Shown: positions 39,101-45,311 of the stretch, piece by piece
Numbering within the stretch: the first letter of the stretch is position 1
Layout of the letters: each line of letters starts with the position of its first letter
Assembly: GCF_900106845.1 (NCBI RefSeq)
Contig: NZ_LT629846.1
Span: 35,903 to 89,199, forward strand
Direction: 5' to 3'
Source of the DNA: Romboutsia timonensis
Lineage (GTDB): Bacteria > Bacillota > Clostridia > Peptostreptococcales > Peptostreptococcaceae
DNA: 53,297 nucleotides
Made by a program: the position numbers and the translations under genes
Notes under the pieces: generated by a model
What the model saw: the letters and a program-made list of their open reading frames with translations, nothing else
Database searches by the model: none
Told to the model about the DNA's origin: nothing

Positions 39101-40233
39101 ACTTAGAAGATGCGGTATTTAGATTAACAGAAACAGGATTAGAAGCTGTATATAAAGAAGCACCTAAAATAACTGGTGTAAAAGATGCTAGAGTACTAAA
39201 AAATGAAGATCTTAATATAGAACAATTAATAGATGAATTAAGAGCTCGAGATAATATAGATGGTGATTATAGTGAGAAGGTTATAATTGGTAAAAATACA
39301 CAATCAAAAACATATCCAACTGGAACTATAATTATCGACACTACATCTGTAAATACAAATAAAGTTGGTGTATACGAGGTAACATATAGTGTTGTAAATA
39401 GTAATAATCGTACAGCTAGAAGATCAAGTACTATAGTAGTATACGATAGACCTACAATAACAGAAACTAGTTTAAGTAGAATAGAGCTTAACTCTATAGA
39501 TAGTAATGATGAGGATGCTATAATAAGTCGTCTTAAACAGGCTGTAATAGCCAGAGATGGAGATGACGAATTATTTGGAAAAGAAACTAAGTTAGAGGTT
39601 GTAGAACACGATGTAAATCCAAATTTAGAAAATATTTATGAAGTAACATATAAAGCTACAGATTTAAATGGAGAAGAAACAGAAGAAGTAATAAATATAA
39701 CAGTTAGTAGAACTATAAATGTTTCTGTACCGACAACTATTCCATTCCAAGTTGTAACAAACTTAAAGAAAAAAGAAGATGATGACGGTGAAGATTTAGA
39801 TCCATTTATATCTGGAGTTATGAATGTTAAAAATAATAATACAAGTGATGTTAGTGTTTCTATTGAATCATTTACTAGAGTAGAAAGTAATACTACCAAA
39901 AATAGAAATTACGATAGACTTGAAATTGTTGATCCGAATTCAGTTTCAAATTGGAATACATTATCTGAAGATGAATCTATGAAAAAAATATCTTTAGGTA
40001 TATTTAACAAAGAAGGATTATATGTAAACTCTAATTTAGATGTAGAATTAACAAAAGACCAACCTTTATGGCTATTAGAAAATATGGATGAAATTAAATT
40101 GGGTACTTTGAAAAGAGCAACTAATTTATCTAATCCTTATGTATCTAAGTTAAGTTTTACAAGTAAACATGGTAAAAACTTTAAAGGTGGAAGTTCAAAA
40201 GGTAAGTTTAATTTAGTATTTAAATTTGAATAA
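30130..40233 (+). CDS. giant secreted modular protein with 13 mucin-binding-like and about 12 Ig-like domains
   Basis: 3367 residues. Signal peptide about 1-24 (ending PVNALS), then a Glu/Lys-rich disordered stretch to about residue 60. Two domain types alternate. Type M (about 145 residues) has a start like LFEIGFDTVTNKYRVF, a middle IRIYRSDF or LEIYHGHP, and an end like EDYSDGVDNxDxMxNVRFKITxxGL; it resembles the putative mucin/carbohydrate-binding module PF03272. M starts lie near 30322, 31100, 31825, 32560, 33358, 34228, 34675, 35378, 36145, 36858, 37540, 38290 and 38735. Type I (about 75-90 residues) is a DUF5011-like Ig fold from APxI to VxDSWGR; ten carry an intact D/N-x-W-G and the last two (about 39160-39700) are degenerate. 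Residues about 3190-3367 are a beta-rich C-terminal domain I cannot name. No LPXTG, SLH, CWB2 or LysM anchor is seen. RBS AAAGGAGG. Likely an adhesin to glycans; that is inference. Family assignments are from motif memory. Confidence 0.83.
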   Translation: MKRKLISYICLVAIFMETIPVNALSNITSEIVPIESSEETKSEEESTEQKEDKQKEESKPKLEDNVFNMYILDKIENELGFSIGFDEKEKKFKLSNQSEKQLSKTNLDSIIYKINIYDKENKEKLNIELLGKDTGNSEKLNILKDTKYETGDTIKIASFDPKKGIKILGEIKGDINKEKQTDKENEKVEDYSDGVDNLDYIENVRFKITETNLETVYNNAPVFEGLTDLLDVEDPSVDVLQGIKVTDDHDGLIDNSKIVVSVQEKTESSAILQLTVEDSWGRTTSTTRNISGKEKINTINSSGNDSATTPTPTPTVTNSIESNTITVDGVPYSDNRTQRFKIRFNAVSKEIKVTDDDGRVLSYNEKGEYFKFVLYDKNMEEKTSVTLLGNDKSDSDKLNAINNYIFEDGDYIGIWHKESDTKLKIDGTVKKTRINENKEAVVIQNEVENYSQGVPQAQISERRFRIKTTGLEEVKNAAPTIGTLEPIVVNRGEDKDLLEGVAKRVSDDFDTFDAENIEKGYVSITHTPFDNTYVGTQIITYTATDRWGNKGTVDRTITVNSGNPLDSTYIELMKSESTNESLFKLKIDSVKKQLIVDNLNSLPDTQIDPSRSSSIFKLKIYTRGGVLQKTLNIKGTDKLKTVLRRINGYTYSENDRIELWSINPKNIRVFGNLVESNSTNTSTDIPYVSNEVDGENYREDYTNGIDNQDYMKNVRFEIGKTNLKYIYNKAPVFTISKDLRVRRKGDVNYMDGISASDDHDDDSSLNITHTEIDTSNIGEKYIEYKVVDSWGRNALIKRKITVYPYNNLEYNYINIKNNQTNEVILSIRFDEDNRKFKVNKLDVSKIPSGLSNNSELLKIELIKQNKKSILKSSNKETITITRQDLINNTLNEKFENIQYNYGDYLVFNSYDYANGILISAKSDDTSNESNNEQTKSSDISDGSNDLDETPSNPNELLNGFRDVDQMENSRFKIEQEGLQMIYNAAPEIDGLEDILYLYSGETLDFQKAIEGINVEDALDNDISTDNLIVKSEDGNELSSIDTTQIGDIILTYEITDSWGRTTYGERIVSIISKSASNDIEFYSEDGRERLFYLKYRPIEHGFDFIRDEHNPPNEVIDHSQNQLDQKSDTTNPSIDQEDSESGDLESNPDTEQPPSSDVPESPTEPEKVFKLSVFNTNGKEVGTFELSEEEISNPKNLDRLKEIDIYDDYYFSVWSNNRSRIKITGYMEGNNTLGESGNENEDYSTGISSDDHMNNVRFKLRTRGLEAVYNKKPKIIISSEDILTQYAGDPIDYIQGVEVIDDHDQTIPTEKIKVSFGEKTEEGVAKEKTENDLIIGDNTIYLSVVDSWGRESTTTRTLVITNGIDKNRISFNGVDGEVIGIGFNHANNKLVISKENKAFGEGNVSGYVRIAIKRANNTYAVRPVEFNVNENFSNENVSNKLQPLINYQLNYGDKLEIYHGHPIRFLINGKVIDAREDYEDGVDNPENLINTTFEITKSGLKAIYTNPDTSNITDNKVVFGPMAPEKFPVKIQIDFSERKFKVLDKTTTKFSSGDDDDVYRMVLIGSNGRIKRDSSFRGERYADTINDNEFWHNQRFDYNDCLYIWHKDPKRSIIKGNIINKREDYEDGVDNPDNMNHVVFRLTQNGLESIYNEAPVINGAESVDVYKGSEFNLVEGITITDKFDTDHLGSISINGRSVTTSNNGTVLNPSSILLDTSTVGEKTVTYTATDRWGKETTINRKIIVRPDLYKNTFKIFSDVNEEEMISESDSTENKKNLLFEIGFDTVTNKYRVFNRKSDRISTDNSSEEKFYINILGSDKSLKASISLTGNDRGTSPKLDKLNEVDYDIGDIIRIYRSDFDAIEFVGNIENSEPNKPFEDNTERLDIMKNTGFIVREDGLTVKYNNSPTITDTNNELQDRIVSKNTVLNLLEGINFNDEEDGNISDKKFINISINGEVLLFDSLNEPVEYEFNELGTYKIDYTVYDSWGRGTLKTVNIKVEAKVRDNEINVYKTNNDLAFKIKFDTTNSKFILTDESNFVNDISSKANKTTDEVINESDESGDFKMIVRDIRGDVKYSVILNGDQEHDVNELKKIHNKDFSKYDTISLYSNNANGIKITGSVINKDNNGNKDYSNGFVNIENYSLVRFKITDDGLKETINKDLRVLGIDSKTIKRGSDINLLEGVTVDTQDDYNEDYKIVVDDSNFNKLKENEYTVKYTITNSWGQSVEHNRTITVEPRNELEKNKLSLKNNNGEVILKIGFDSIENKLRVLESRLNANIDSNNTSLAFSINAYNSEGNTIGNIELKGTENIDQIIIDKLNNFEYVEGYRLSIWAKHPQTHLTLEGNIKALNKETKKIIGSRTSILKDDIDKMENGRFEILNNGLAYIYNEAPIISGGDDIINYYKGSILTLPSSIKVDDDYDTISRNQIIIDDDNVNYDELGIYDITYVVEDNWGRVGKKSGRINIKSSMENNSIDVYPKRTRRTSQNENGDNKAFSIKFVRDEDNDKNKLSIEKGSSVQFNSSSIESTFMTIKIYSSAGKVVKEVNLLGSDTNTRLDELNDFEYERGGYIGIEGITEDTKSCVKIQGTVVNKKSDYTNGIQNIDHIENVRFKLTDLGLESVYNEEPKIVIDESIKLNLVKGDEIPYMRGVKLLDDHDKLTKDNVEVTWNPGYTGNTDDTYENIKGYAKVGENILQYKVTDSWGRSKIATRTVNLTNGILNNTIHFDGDSSPDAIKMNFTATENNKVRMTLETTNDTMWSMNRENYYTIKIYNPNQTQPRFNIGLNGIDNGNTPKLNAIRNIELEYGTIFEFTAGHPSKFKIKGSVRNAREEYFDGVQNPENLTSIKFKVTDSGLKSIYTDADNGNLNANENIISLVADENIPIKFKVDPITKRINVISYNSTSLQYGLGENIETFRMTLTGSNGQTKANVTGYSRDQGDNNKFRDAFNNRSFEIGDTLTIWHKIPKRLLIKGEIQGKREDYSDGVDNSRNLEDAVFRLTETGLEAVYKEAPKITGVKDARVLKNEDLNIEQLIDELRARDNIDGDYSEKVIIGKNTQSKTYPTGTIIIDTTSVNTNKVGVYEVTYSVVNSNNRTARRSSTIVVYDRPTITETSLSRIELNSIDSNDEDAIISRLKQAVIARDGDDELFGKETKLEVVEHDVNPNLENIYEVTYKATDLNGEETEEVINITVSRTINVSVPTTIPFQVVTNLKKKEDDDGEDLDPFISGVMNVKNNNTSDVSVSIESFTRVESNTTKNRNYDRLEIVDPNSVSNWNTLSEDESMKKISLGIFNKEGLYVNSNLDVELTKDQPLWLLENMDEIKLGTLKRATNLSNPYVSKLSFTSKHGKNFKGGSSKGKFNLVFKFE
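33935..35095 (+). repeat. three-module block, copy A, in the giant gene
   Basis: Covers Ig-like domain 5 and M modules 6 and 7, which stand in tandem with no Ig-like domain between them. The same order, spacing and many residues recur at 37990-39160, for example LVITNGIDKNRISF against VNLTNGILNNTIHF at the Ig/M junction, and YIWHKDPKRSIIKG against TIWHKIPKRLLIKG in the second M module. Confidence 0.8.
37990..39160 (+). repeat. three-module block, copy B, in the giant gene
   Basis: Covers Ig-like domain 10 and M modules 12 and 13, again as a tandem M-M pair. Length (about 1.16 kb) nearly equals copy A (about 1.15 kb). DNA identity is far from complete, so this is an old internal duplication. 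Confidence 0.8.
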
Positions 40234-40250
40234 ATATATAATAAGAAGAT

Positions 40251-40274
40251 GGCTATCTCTATTTAGAGATAGCC
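40251..40274 (+). other. hairpin after the giant gene
   Basis: GGCTATCTCTA and TAGAGATAGCC pair perfectly, with no T run behind. Its left arm (ATGGCTAT) can also pair with ATAGCCAT in the next hairpin, so alternative folds exist. Confidence 0.75.
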
Positions 40275-40287
40275 TCAGATTGTAGAC

Positions 40288-40332
40288 AAAATAGCCATTT
40301 TTAACTTATATAAAATGGCTATTTTCTTTTTT
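40288..40332 (+). terminator. terminator of the giant gene
   Basis: AAAATAGCCATTTT and AAAATGGCTATTTT form a perfect 14-bp stem with a 10-base loop, followed by CTTTTTT. Confidence 0.92.
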
Positions 40333-40382
40333 ATAAAGATTTTCAGTGATAATATACTAAAAATAGGCGTAAACCTTAGATG

Positions 40383-40423
40383 ATTGGATGTATCTTTCAA
40401 CATCCAATTGGCTAATTTTTTTA
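40383..40423 (+). terminator. third hairpin, possible back-up terminator
   Basis: ATTGGATGT and ACATCCAAT form a 9-bp stem with an 8-base loop; TGGCTAA separates it from seven T. The 294-base spacer between the giant gene and yabG holds these three hairpins and the yabG promoter but no gene. Confidence 0.55.
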
Positions 40424-40468
40424 GGGTAAAACTCTTTTAATAATCCGTTAGCAAATTATTGTAGAGGT

Positions 40469-40496
40469 AACAAAAAAAATATTTTTACATATCATA
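40469..40496 (+). promoter_or_regulatory. possible sigma-K-type promoter of yabG
   Basis: CATATCATA (40488-40496) fits the late mother-cell -10 pattern CATAnnnTA, and an AACA lies 15 bases upstream as a -35 candidate. yabG is a known sigma-K gene in other spore formers. The match is short, so this is tentative. Confidence 0.4.
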
Positions 40497-40527
40497 TATT
40501 AATATAACTATAGCTAGGAGGCAAGTT

Positions 40528-41388
40528 ATGAAAATTGGTGATATAGTAACTAGAAAATCATACAACAAAGATATAATATTTAAAATAGTTGGATTTGGTA
40601 TAGATAATAAAAATGAAAAGATAGCTATTTTAAAAGGTGTAGCATTTAGGGTAATAGCAGATGCATACTTAGAAGACTTAGAAGTTGTAAAAGTATCAGA
40701 TATAAAACAGATATTAATAGATCCTACAGTAGAAAATTTAATATATAAATCAGTTAGAAGTGCCCAAGATAGAGAAAAGAAAATGAATAGAGCTGTGCCA
40801 AAATTACAAGCAAATCCAAATGTTTACGGTATACCAGGAAAGGTACTACAAATAGACGGAGATAAGGAATACTTAAAAATATGTTTAGACGTATATACAG
40901 AGCTTGGAATACCTGCAGTAGGTGTAGCTATACCTGAAGAAAATCAATATAAAGAGATAATTAATCTCTTAGAAAAACACAATCCAGATATATTAGTTAT
41001 AACTGGTCATGATGCTCTTACATCTAGAAAAGGAAATATTACAGATTTAAATAACTATAGAAATTCTTTAAACTTTATCAAAGCAGTAAAGCAAGCTCGT
41101 AAATGGGAACCTAACCTAGATAATTTAGTTATATTTGCAGGAGCATGCCAATCGAATTATGAACAGCTAATAAGAGCTGGAGCTAATTATGCTAGTTCAC
41201 CAGGAAGAATAATGATACATGCATTAGATCCAGTATTTGTAGTTGAAAAGATTGCTTGCTCAAGGATAGATACTATAGTTCCTATAGAAGAAGTCATAGA
41301 ACAGACTGTAACAGGTTTAAAGGGTATAGGAGGTTCTGAAACAAGAGGAAAATTTAGATGGGCTATGCCTAAATCTATGTTATATTAA
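40528..41388 (+). CDS. yabG: sporulation-specific protease YabG
   Basis: 286 residues, full length. The N-terminus MKIGDIVTRKSYNKDIIFKI and the motifs KVLQIDGDKEYL, ILVITGHDALTSRKG, FAGACQSNYEQLIRAGANYASSPGR and GSETRGKFRWAMPK are typical of the U57 cysteine-type peptidase family. YabG acts in the mother cell and trims coat and cortex-lytic proteins; in C. difficile it processes spore germination proteins. RBS AGGAGG. Followed by veg as in Bacillus and Clostridioides. Confidence 0.97.
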   Translation: MKIGDIVTRKSYNKDIIFKIVGFGIDNKNEKIAILKGVAFRVIADAYLEDLEVVKVSDIKQILIDPTVENLIYKSVRSAQDREKKMNRAVPKLQANPNVYGIPGKVLQIDGDKEYLKICLDVYTELGIPAVGVAIPEENQYKEIINLLEKHNPDILVITGHDALTSRKGNITDLNNYRNSLNFIKAVKQARKWEPNLDNLVIFAGACQSNYEQLIRAGANYASSPGRIMIHALDPVFVVEKIACSRIDTIVPIEEVIEQTVTGLKGIGGSETRGKFRWAMPKSMLY

Positions 41389-41427
41389 AAAAAATAAATA
41401 ATATGACAAATATGGCAAAAAAATATA

Positions 41428-41500
41428 TTGACTTTTTTATTAAAAGTATATAAAATAATTAGTTTAAACATTTGACAAAAAATTGTACTTATGATATTAT
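41428..41500 (+). promoter_or_regulatory. two sigma-A promoters of veg
   Basis: P1: TTGACT (41428-41433), 17 bases, TAAAAT (41451-41456). P2: TTGACA (41472-41477), 17 bases, TATTAT (41495-41500). P2 is near consensus. veg has one of the strongest vegetative promoters in Bacillus, which fits. Confidence 0.8.
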
Positions 41501-41533
41501 GTAAACATACAAACGTTTAAAGAAGGTGATATT

Positions 41534-41800
41534 ATGGCCACTGTTCAAACTCTAGATAAGATAAGGGAAAGTTTAGAGAGGCATTTAGGTAAGAAAATAC
41601 TACTTAAAGCTAACAAGGGAAGAAAACAAGTTGTTACAAAAAAGGGAATTTTAGAAAAAGTTTATCCGAGTGTGTTTGTTGTAAAGTTAGATAGTGACAA
41701 TGAAGGTTGTTCTAGAGTATCTTATAGCTACTCAGATTTACTAACATCTAATGTAAAATTGCAAGTATTTAGAAATCAAGATAAATTACACGTAAGTTAA
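41534..41800 (+). CDS. veg: Veg protein
   Basis: 88 residues. Small, conserved Firmicute protein with LDKIRESLERHLGKKILLKA, GRKQVVTKKGILE and CSRVSYSYSDLLT. In B. subtilis Veg stimulates biofilm matrix gene expression by reducing SinR activity; a role in clostridia is not established. RBS GAAGGTGAT. It lies between yabG and the sipL-like gene and has its own promoters and terminator. Confidence 0.95.
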   Translation: MATVQTLDKIRESLERHLGKKILLKANKGRKQVVTKKGILEKVYPSVFVVKLDSDNEGCSRVSYSYSDLLTSNVKLQVFRNQDKLHVS

Positions 41801-41839
41801 AAAATTATACCTATCAAAAATAGGTGTAATTTTTTTTTT
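41799..41839 (+). terminator. terminator of veg
   Basis: AAAATTATACCTAT and ATAGGTGTAATTTT pair with one G-T, followed by nine or more T. It starts at the veg stop codon. Confidence 0.92.
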
Positions 41840-41840
41840 G

Positions 41841-41882
41841 TATATTAAATATAAATATAGTGTGATATTTATATTTAATATA
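41841..41882 (+). promoter_or_regulatory. perfect 18-bp inverted repeat in front of sipL
   Basis: TATATTAAATATAAATAT (41841-41858) and its exact complement (41865-41882) flank AGTGTG. The right arm ends one base before the GGGGAGG ribosome binding site. It could be an operator for a dimeric regulator or an mRNA hairpin; it has no T run. I see no sigma-E promoter that can be separated from it. Confidence 0.8.
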
Positions 41883-41895
41883 TGGGGAGGCCAGT

Positions 41896-43446
41896 ATGGA
41901 ATTAATAAAAGATATAATAAAAGTAGATAACAGAATAGACTTTGGTAAATTTCAAACATTTATAGAAACAGAGGCAGTTGTGCCTGATAAGAAATCAGAT
42001 GTATATGAGATAATAAAAACAGAAGGGTACATATCTTTAAAGAAAGTAGAACTTACAGAAGGGAAAGTACTTTGTAGAGGTAGCTTTAACTACAATGTAA
42101 TATATACGACAGATGATAAAACAACAGTTTCAAATGTAGATGGTAAGATAGACATAAATGAGGTTATAGAAAAAGATAACATAGTTTCTGATATGGAATA
42201 TATGTTATTCCCAGAAGTAGAGCATGTAGATTGCACTATAATGAATGAAAGAAAAATAAGAGTAGGAGCTCTTATTAATTTAAGAGGAAGTATATTTGAC
42301 AAGCAAAGACTAGATATAGTAAAAGATGTTGCTCAAGTTGAAGGTGTTCAAAAACATAGAAAAGAAATAAGCTATCAAGATATTGTAGGTATAGAAAAAT
42401 CAGAAAGTGCAATAAGAGATACTATAACTATAAATACAGAAGAAGTTCAATCAATAATAAGTTTAAATCCATATGCTAAAATAAAAGAAACTAGAGTATC
42501 TGATAATAAAGTTATAGTTGGTGGAGTAGTAGAAATAAATCCTTTAGCTTGTACATATGATGGAGAATTAGTTGAATTAGATAAGATAGGAATAGATTTT
42601 ACGCAATTTATAGAAGTTCCAGGTGCATGTGAAGGTATGACAGAAGAAACTTTATTATCTATGGAAGAATTCAATTATGTATTTAAACAAAATAATGAAA
42701 GTAATAGTGGTTTACTAGAAATAGATTGTACAGTTGAATGCAAAGTAAAAGTTACAGATGAAATAACAAGAGAGATTTTACAAGATGCTTACTCTCCTGA
42801 GAAAATAATAAAATTCGATTATAGAACAATGGAAGTAAACAAAACAATAGAATCTGAAACAGAAAGTTTTGTTGTAAGAGAAACTATAAAAAATAGTAAT
42901 GATGATATACAAATAAAAGATATAGTAAGTGTTTGCCCATCTATATCTATAGAGAATTCTTATGCAGAAGGGGATAAGAGTATAATACAAGGTATAATAA
43001 AAATTGATATACTATATGTTCCTGTAGAAGGTCTAAAATCAGTTTATAGAATAAGTGAAGAAATACCTTTTGAACATGATATAACAATAGATGATTTAAC
43101 TGATACTTGTAATATATTTAATACAGTTTCTATAGAAAAATTAGAAGTTGATTTAAATAGAGATGATATAGATTTATCAGTGAAAATAAAAAGATTTATA
43201 GAAGCAGTAGATAAAAAGACAGAAAGTTTTATAGTGAAGGGTGAAGATTTAGGAGAATATGACTTATCTAAAGCACCAAGTATAATAGTATATATATGTA
43301 AAGAAGGCGATAATCTTTGGAATATAGCAAAAAAATATAACACAACAGAGTCTGAAATAGCAGAATTAAATGAATTAAAAATAGAAGAACCATTAAAACC
43401 AGGTAAATGCTTAATTTTAGAAAAAAAAGTAGCAGTGTGTGATTAA
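41896..43446 (+). CDS. sipL: SipL-like SPOCS (DUF3794) and LysM spore protein
   Basis: 516 residues. Three DUF3794/SPOCS repeats (about 30-120, 165-260, 305-420), each a beta-rich unit such as KVLCRGSFNYNVIYTT, then a C-terminal LysM domain (about 466-512: YICKEGDNLWNIAKKYNTT...LKPGKCLILEKK). Length and layout match C. difficile SipL, which uses its LysM to bind the SpoIVA ATPase and anchor the coat to the forespore. It sits next to yabG and veg, the same setting as in C. difficile. RBS GGGGAGG. Confidence 0.9.
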   Translation: MELIKDIIKVDNRIDFGKFQTFIETEAVVPDKKSDVYEIIKTEGYISLKKVELTEGKVLCRGSFNYNVIYTTDDKTTVSNVDGKIDINEVIEKDNIVSDMEYMLFPEVEHVDCTIMNERKIRVGALINLRGSIFDKQRLDIVKDVAQVEGVQKHRKEISYQDIVGIEKSESAIRDTITINTEEVQSIISLNPYAKIKETRVSDNKVIVGGVVEINPLACTYDGELVELDKIGIDFTQFIEVPGACEGMTEETLLSMEEFNYVFKQNNESNSGLLEIDCTVECKVKVTDEITREILQDAYSPEKIIKFDYRTMEVNKTIESETESFVVRETIKNSNDDIQIKDIVSVCPSISIENSYAEGDKSIIQGIIKIDILYVPVEGLKSVYRISEEIPFEHDITIDDLTDTCNIFNTVSIEKLEVDLNRDDIDLSVKIKRFIEAVDKKTESFIVKGEDLGEYDLSKAPSIIVYICKEGDNLWNIAKKYNTTESEIAELNELKIEEPLKPGKCLILEKKVAVCD

Positions 43447-43506
43447 TATAAACTTATTTTATTAAAATATTTATATATAAAGCAAGTAATTATAATTAGT
43501 GGTTAT

Positions 43507-43552
43507 TAAAATAAAATAAATAGGGGATTATAGTCCCCTATTATTTTATTTT
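43507..43552 (+). terminator. terminator of sipL
   Basis: TAGGGGA and TCCCCTA form the core stem, extended by A-rich and T-rich arms with one bulge, then a T run. Confidence 0.9.
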
Positions 43553-43611
43553 TTGTAGTATAATATAAGTATTGAGCATTAAACGCATTATAAATACTTA
43601 AGGAGGCTAAA

Positions 43612-44502
43612 ATGAGTTCAATAGAATTAAAAAGCAGAGCTAAAATAAATTTATCAATAGATGTGCTAGGAAAAAGAGAAGATGGATATCATTTAGTCGA
43701 AATGATAATGCAGACAATAGATTTATATGACATCATAAAGATAAAAGAAATTGAGATAGATGAAATTAATATAAACAGCAATAGTTCCGATATTCCTTTA
43801 AATGAAAATAATATTGTTTATAAGGCAGCAAAAGTATTGAAAGATCAATTTAACATAAAAAATGGTGTAGAAATATTTATAGAAAAAAATATTCCAGTAG
43901 CAGCAGGTATGGCTGGAGGAAGTAGTAATGCAGCTGCAGTTCTAGTAGGGCTTAATAAACTTTGGAAACTTAACTTATCAGAAGTGAGGTTACAAGAAAT
44001 AGGGCTTAAATTAGGTGCGGATGTTCCATTTTGTATATCAGGAAATGCAGCTTTAGCACAAGGAATAGGAGAAGAATTAACTTATATAAAAGGACTATCT
44101 AAAGATACAGTTATATTAGTTTGTAAACCGAATTTATTTGTATCAACAAAAGAAGTATATGAAGGACTAGATTTACAAAATATTAAAAATAGACCAGATA
44201 ATAAATTCTTGATAGAATGTCTAAAAAAAGGGAATATAAATTTATTAGCAACAAATATGGTAAATGTACTTGAAACTGTAACAAGTAAAATGCATGAAGA
44301 GATAAAAGATATAGAAAAGGTAATGTTAGAAAATAATGCTTTAGGTTCTATGATGAGTGGAAGTGGGCCTACAGTTTTTGGGTTATTTGATAAAGAGGAA
44401 GATGCATTAAGTACAAAGGGAGAACTACTAAAGAAATATAACCAAGTTTATGTTGTCAGAAGTAGTGAAAAAGGAGTTGAAGTTAATGGAGAATTTAACT
44501 AA
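43612..44502 (+). CDS. ispE: 4-diphosphocytidyl-2-C-methyl-D-erythritol kinase
   Basis: 296 residues, GHMP kinase family. The start ELKSRAKINLSIDVLGKREDGYH, the ATP loop PVAAGMAGGSSNAAAVL (near residue 91) and the motif SMMSGSGPTVFGLF (near 245) identify IspE, an enzyme of the MEP isoprenoid pathway. RBS AAGGAGG. It overlaps the following gntR gene by 17 bases. Confidence 0.97.
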   Translation: MSSIELKSRAKINLSIDVLGKREDGYHLVEMIMQTIDLYDIIKIKEIEIDEININSNSSDIPLNENNIVYKAAKVLKDQFNIKNGVEIFIEKNIPVAAGMAGGSSNAAAVLVGLNKLWKLNLSEVRLQEIGLKLGADVPFCISGNAALAQGIGEELTYIKGLSKDTVILVCKPNLFVSTKEVYEGLDLQNIKNRPDNKFLIECLKKGNINLLATNMVNVLETVTSKMHEEIKDIEKVMLENNALGSMMSGSGPTVFGLFDKEEDALSTKGELLKKYNQVYVVRSSEKGVEVNGEFN

Positions 44503-45166
44503 GTTAAATTTAGATGAGTACAAACCACTAAGAGATGTGGTATTTGAGAACTTAAGGGGAGCAATAGTAGAAGGAAGATTAAAGCCAGGAGAAAGGCTTA
44601 TGGAAGTTCAATTAGCTGAGCAATTAGGTGTAAGTAGAACGCCAGTAAGGGAAGCTATAAGAAAACTAGAATTAGAGGGGTTAGTTGTTATGCTTCCAAG
44701 AAAAGGTGCTTATGTAGCTAATATGTCATTAAAAGATTTAATAGACGTATTAGAAATAAGGGCTAGCTTAGAAGGCTTAGCAGCATCTCTTGCTGCTGAA
44801 AGAATAACAGATGAAGATATAAAAAAATTAGAATCTATAGTAGAAGAATTTAAATATGGTATAAATGAATCAAATGTAGAAGCCTTATTAAGAAAAGATG
44901 TAGAGTTTCATGAATGTATATTTAAATCTACAAATAATAAAAAATTGCATCAATTAATAAATTCTTTATGGGAGCAAGTTTATAGATTTAGAGTTACGTA
45001 TATATCAGACTATGATTCTACTGTAAATATAATAGAAGAACATAAAATGATATTAGATGCTATAAAAAGAAGGGATAGTAAGCTTGCTAAAAAGTATGCT
45101 ATGGAGCATATTCAAAAGGCTGAAAACTTTATGATAGAAACGACAGTAAATAATAAAGAATTATAA
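44486..45166 (+). CDS. GntR-family regulator, FadR (FCD) subfamily
   Basis: 226 residues from ATG 44486, which has AAGGAG 9 bases upstream inside the end of ispE; the in-frame ATG at 44450 lacks a site. The winged helix (about 10-75) includes GRLKPGERLMEVQLAEQLGVSRTPVREAI, and the FCD effector domain (about 85-220) has the metal-type residues DVEFHECIF and EEHKMILDAI. It probably senses a carboxylic acid. This gene follows ispE in C. difficile too; its target is not visible here. Confidence 0.93.
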   Translation: MENLTKLNLDEYKPLRDVVFENLRGAIVEGRLKPGERLMEVQLAEQLGVSRTPVREAIRKLELEGLVVMLPRKGAYVANMSLKDLIDVLEIRASLEGLAASLAAERITDEDIKKLESIVEEFKYGINESNVEALLRKDVEFHECIFKSTNNKKLHQLINSLWEQVYRFRVTYISDYDSTVNIIEEHKMILDAIKRRDSKLAKKYAMEHIQKAENFMIETTVNNKEL

Positions 45167-45170
45167 AAAT

Positions 45171-45222
45171 AAAAATCATTGGATTAATTTAAGATAATTA
45201 AATTTGTCCAATGATTTTTTTG
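45171..45222 (+). terminator. terminator of ispE-gntR
   Basis: AAAAATCATTGGA pairs exactly with TCCAATGATTTTT, with a further weak AT stem inside, followed by T. Confidence 0.9.
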
Positions 45223-45311
45223 TATATTAGATAACTATAAATTATAAAAAATTATGCATAAACAATAAATTAATAACAAATAATTTAAGAAAAATATTTT
45301 TATAATAAAAA

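Noticed and set aside
39636-39899. Antisense reading frames inside the giant gene and other large genes
   Set aside because: They lack ribosome binding sites and are hydrophobic by-products of AT-rich codon use on the other strand.
30130-40233. Giant ORF as a polyketide/peptide synthetase or toxin
   Set aside because: No adenylation, ketosynthase, glycosyltransferase or protease motif; it has a signal peptide and only repeated beta domains.
30130-40233. CRISPR-like or direct-repeat array signal from the many similar motifs
   Set aside because: The repeats are diverged protein modules of 220-800 bases spacing in one frame, without identical short repeats.
44450-44485. Earlier start of the GntR gene
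   Set aside because: No ribosome binding site; the ATG at 44486 has AAGGAG at good spacing.
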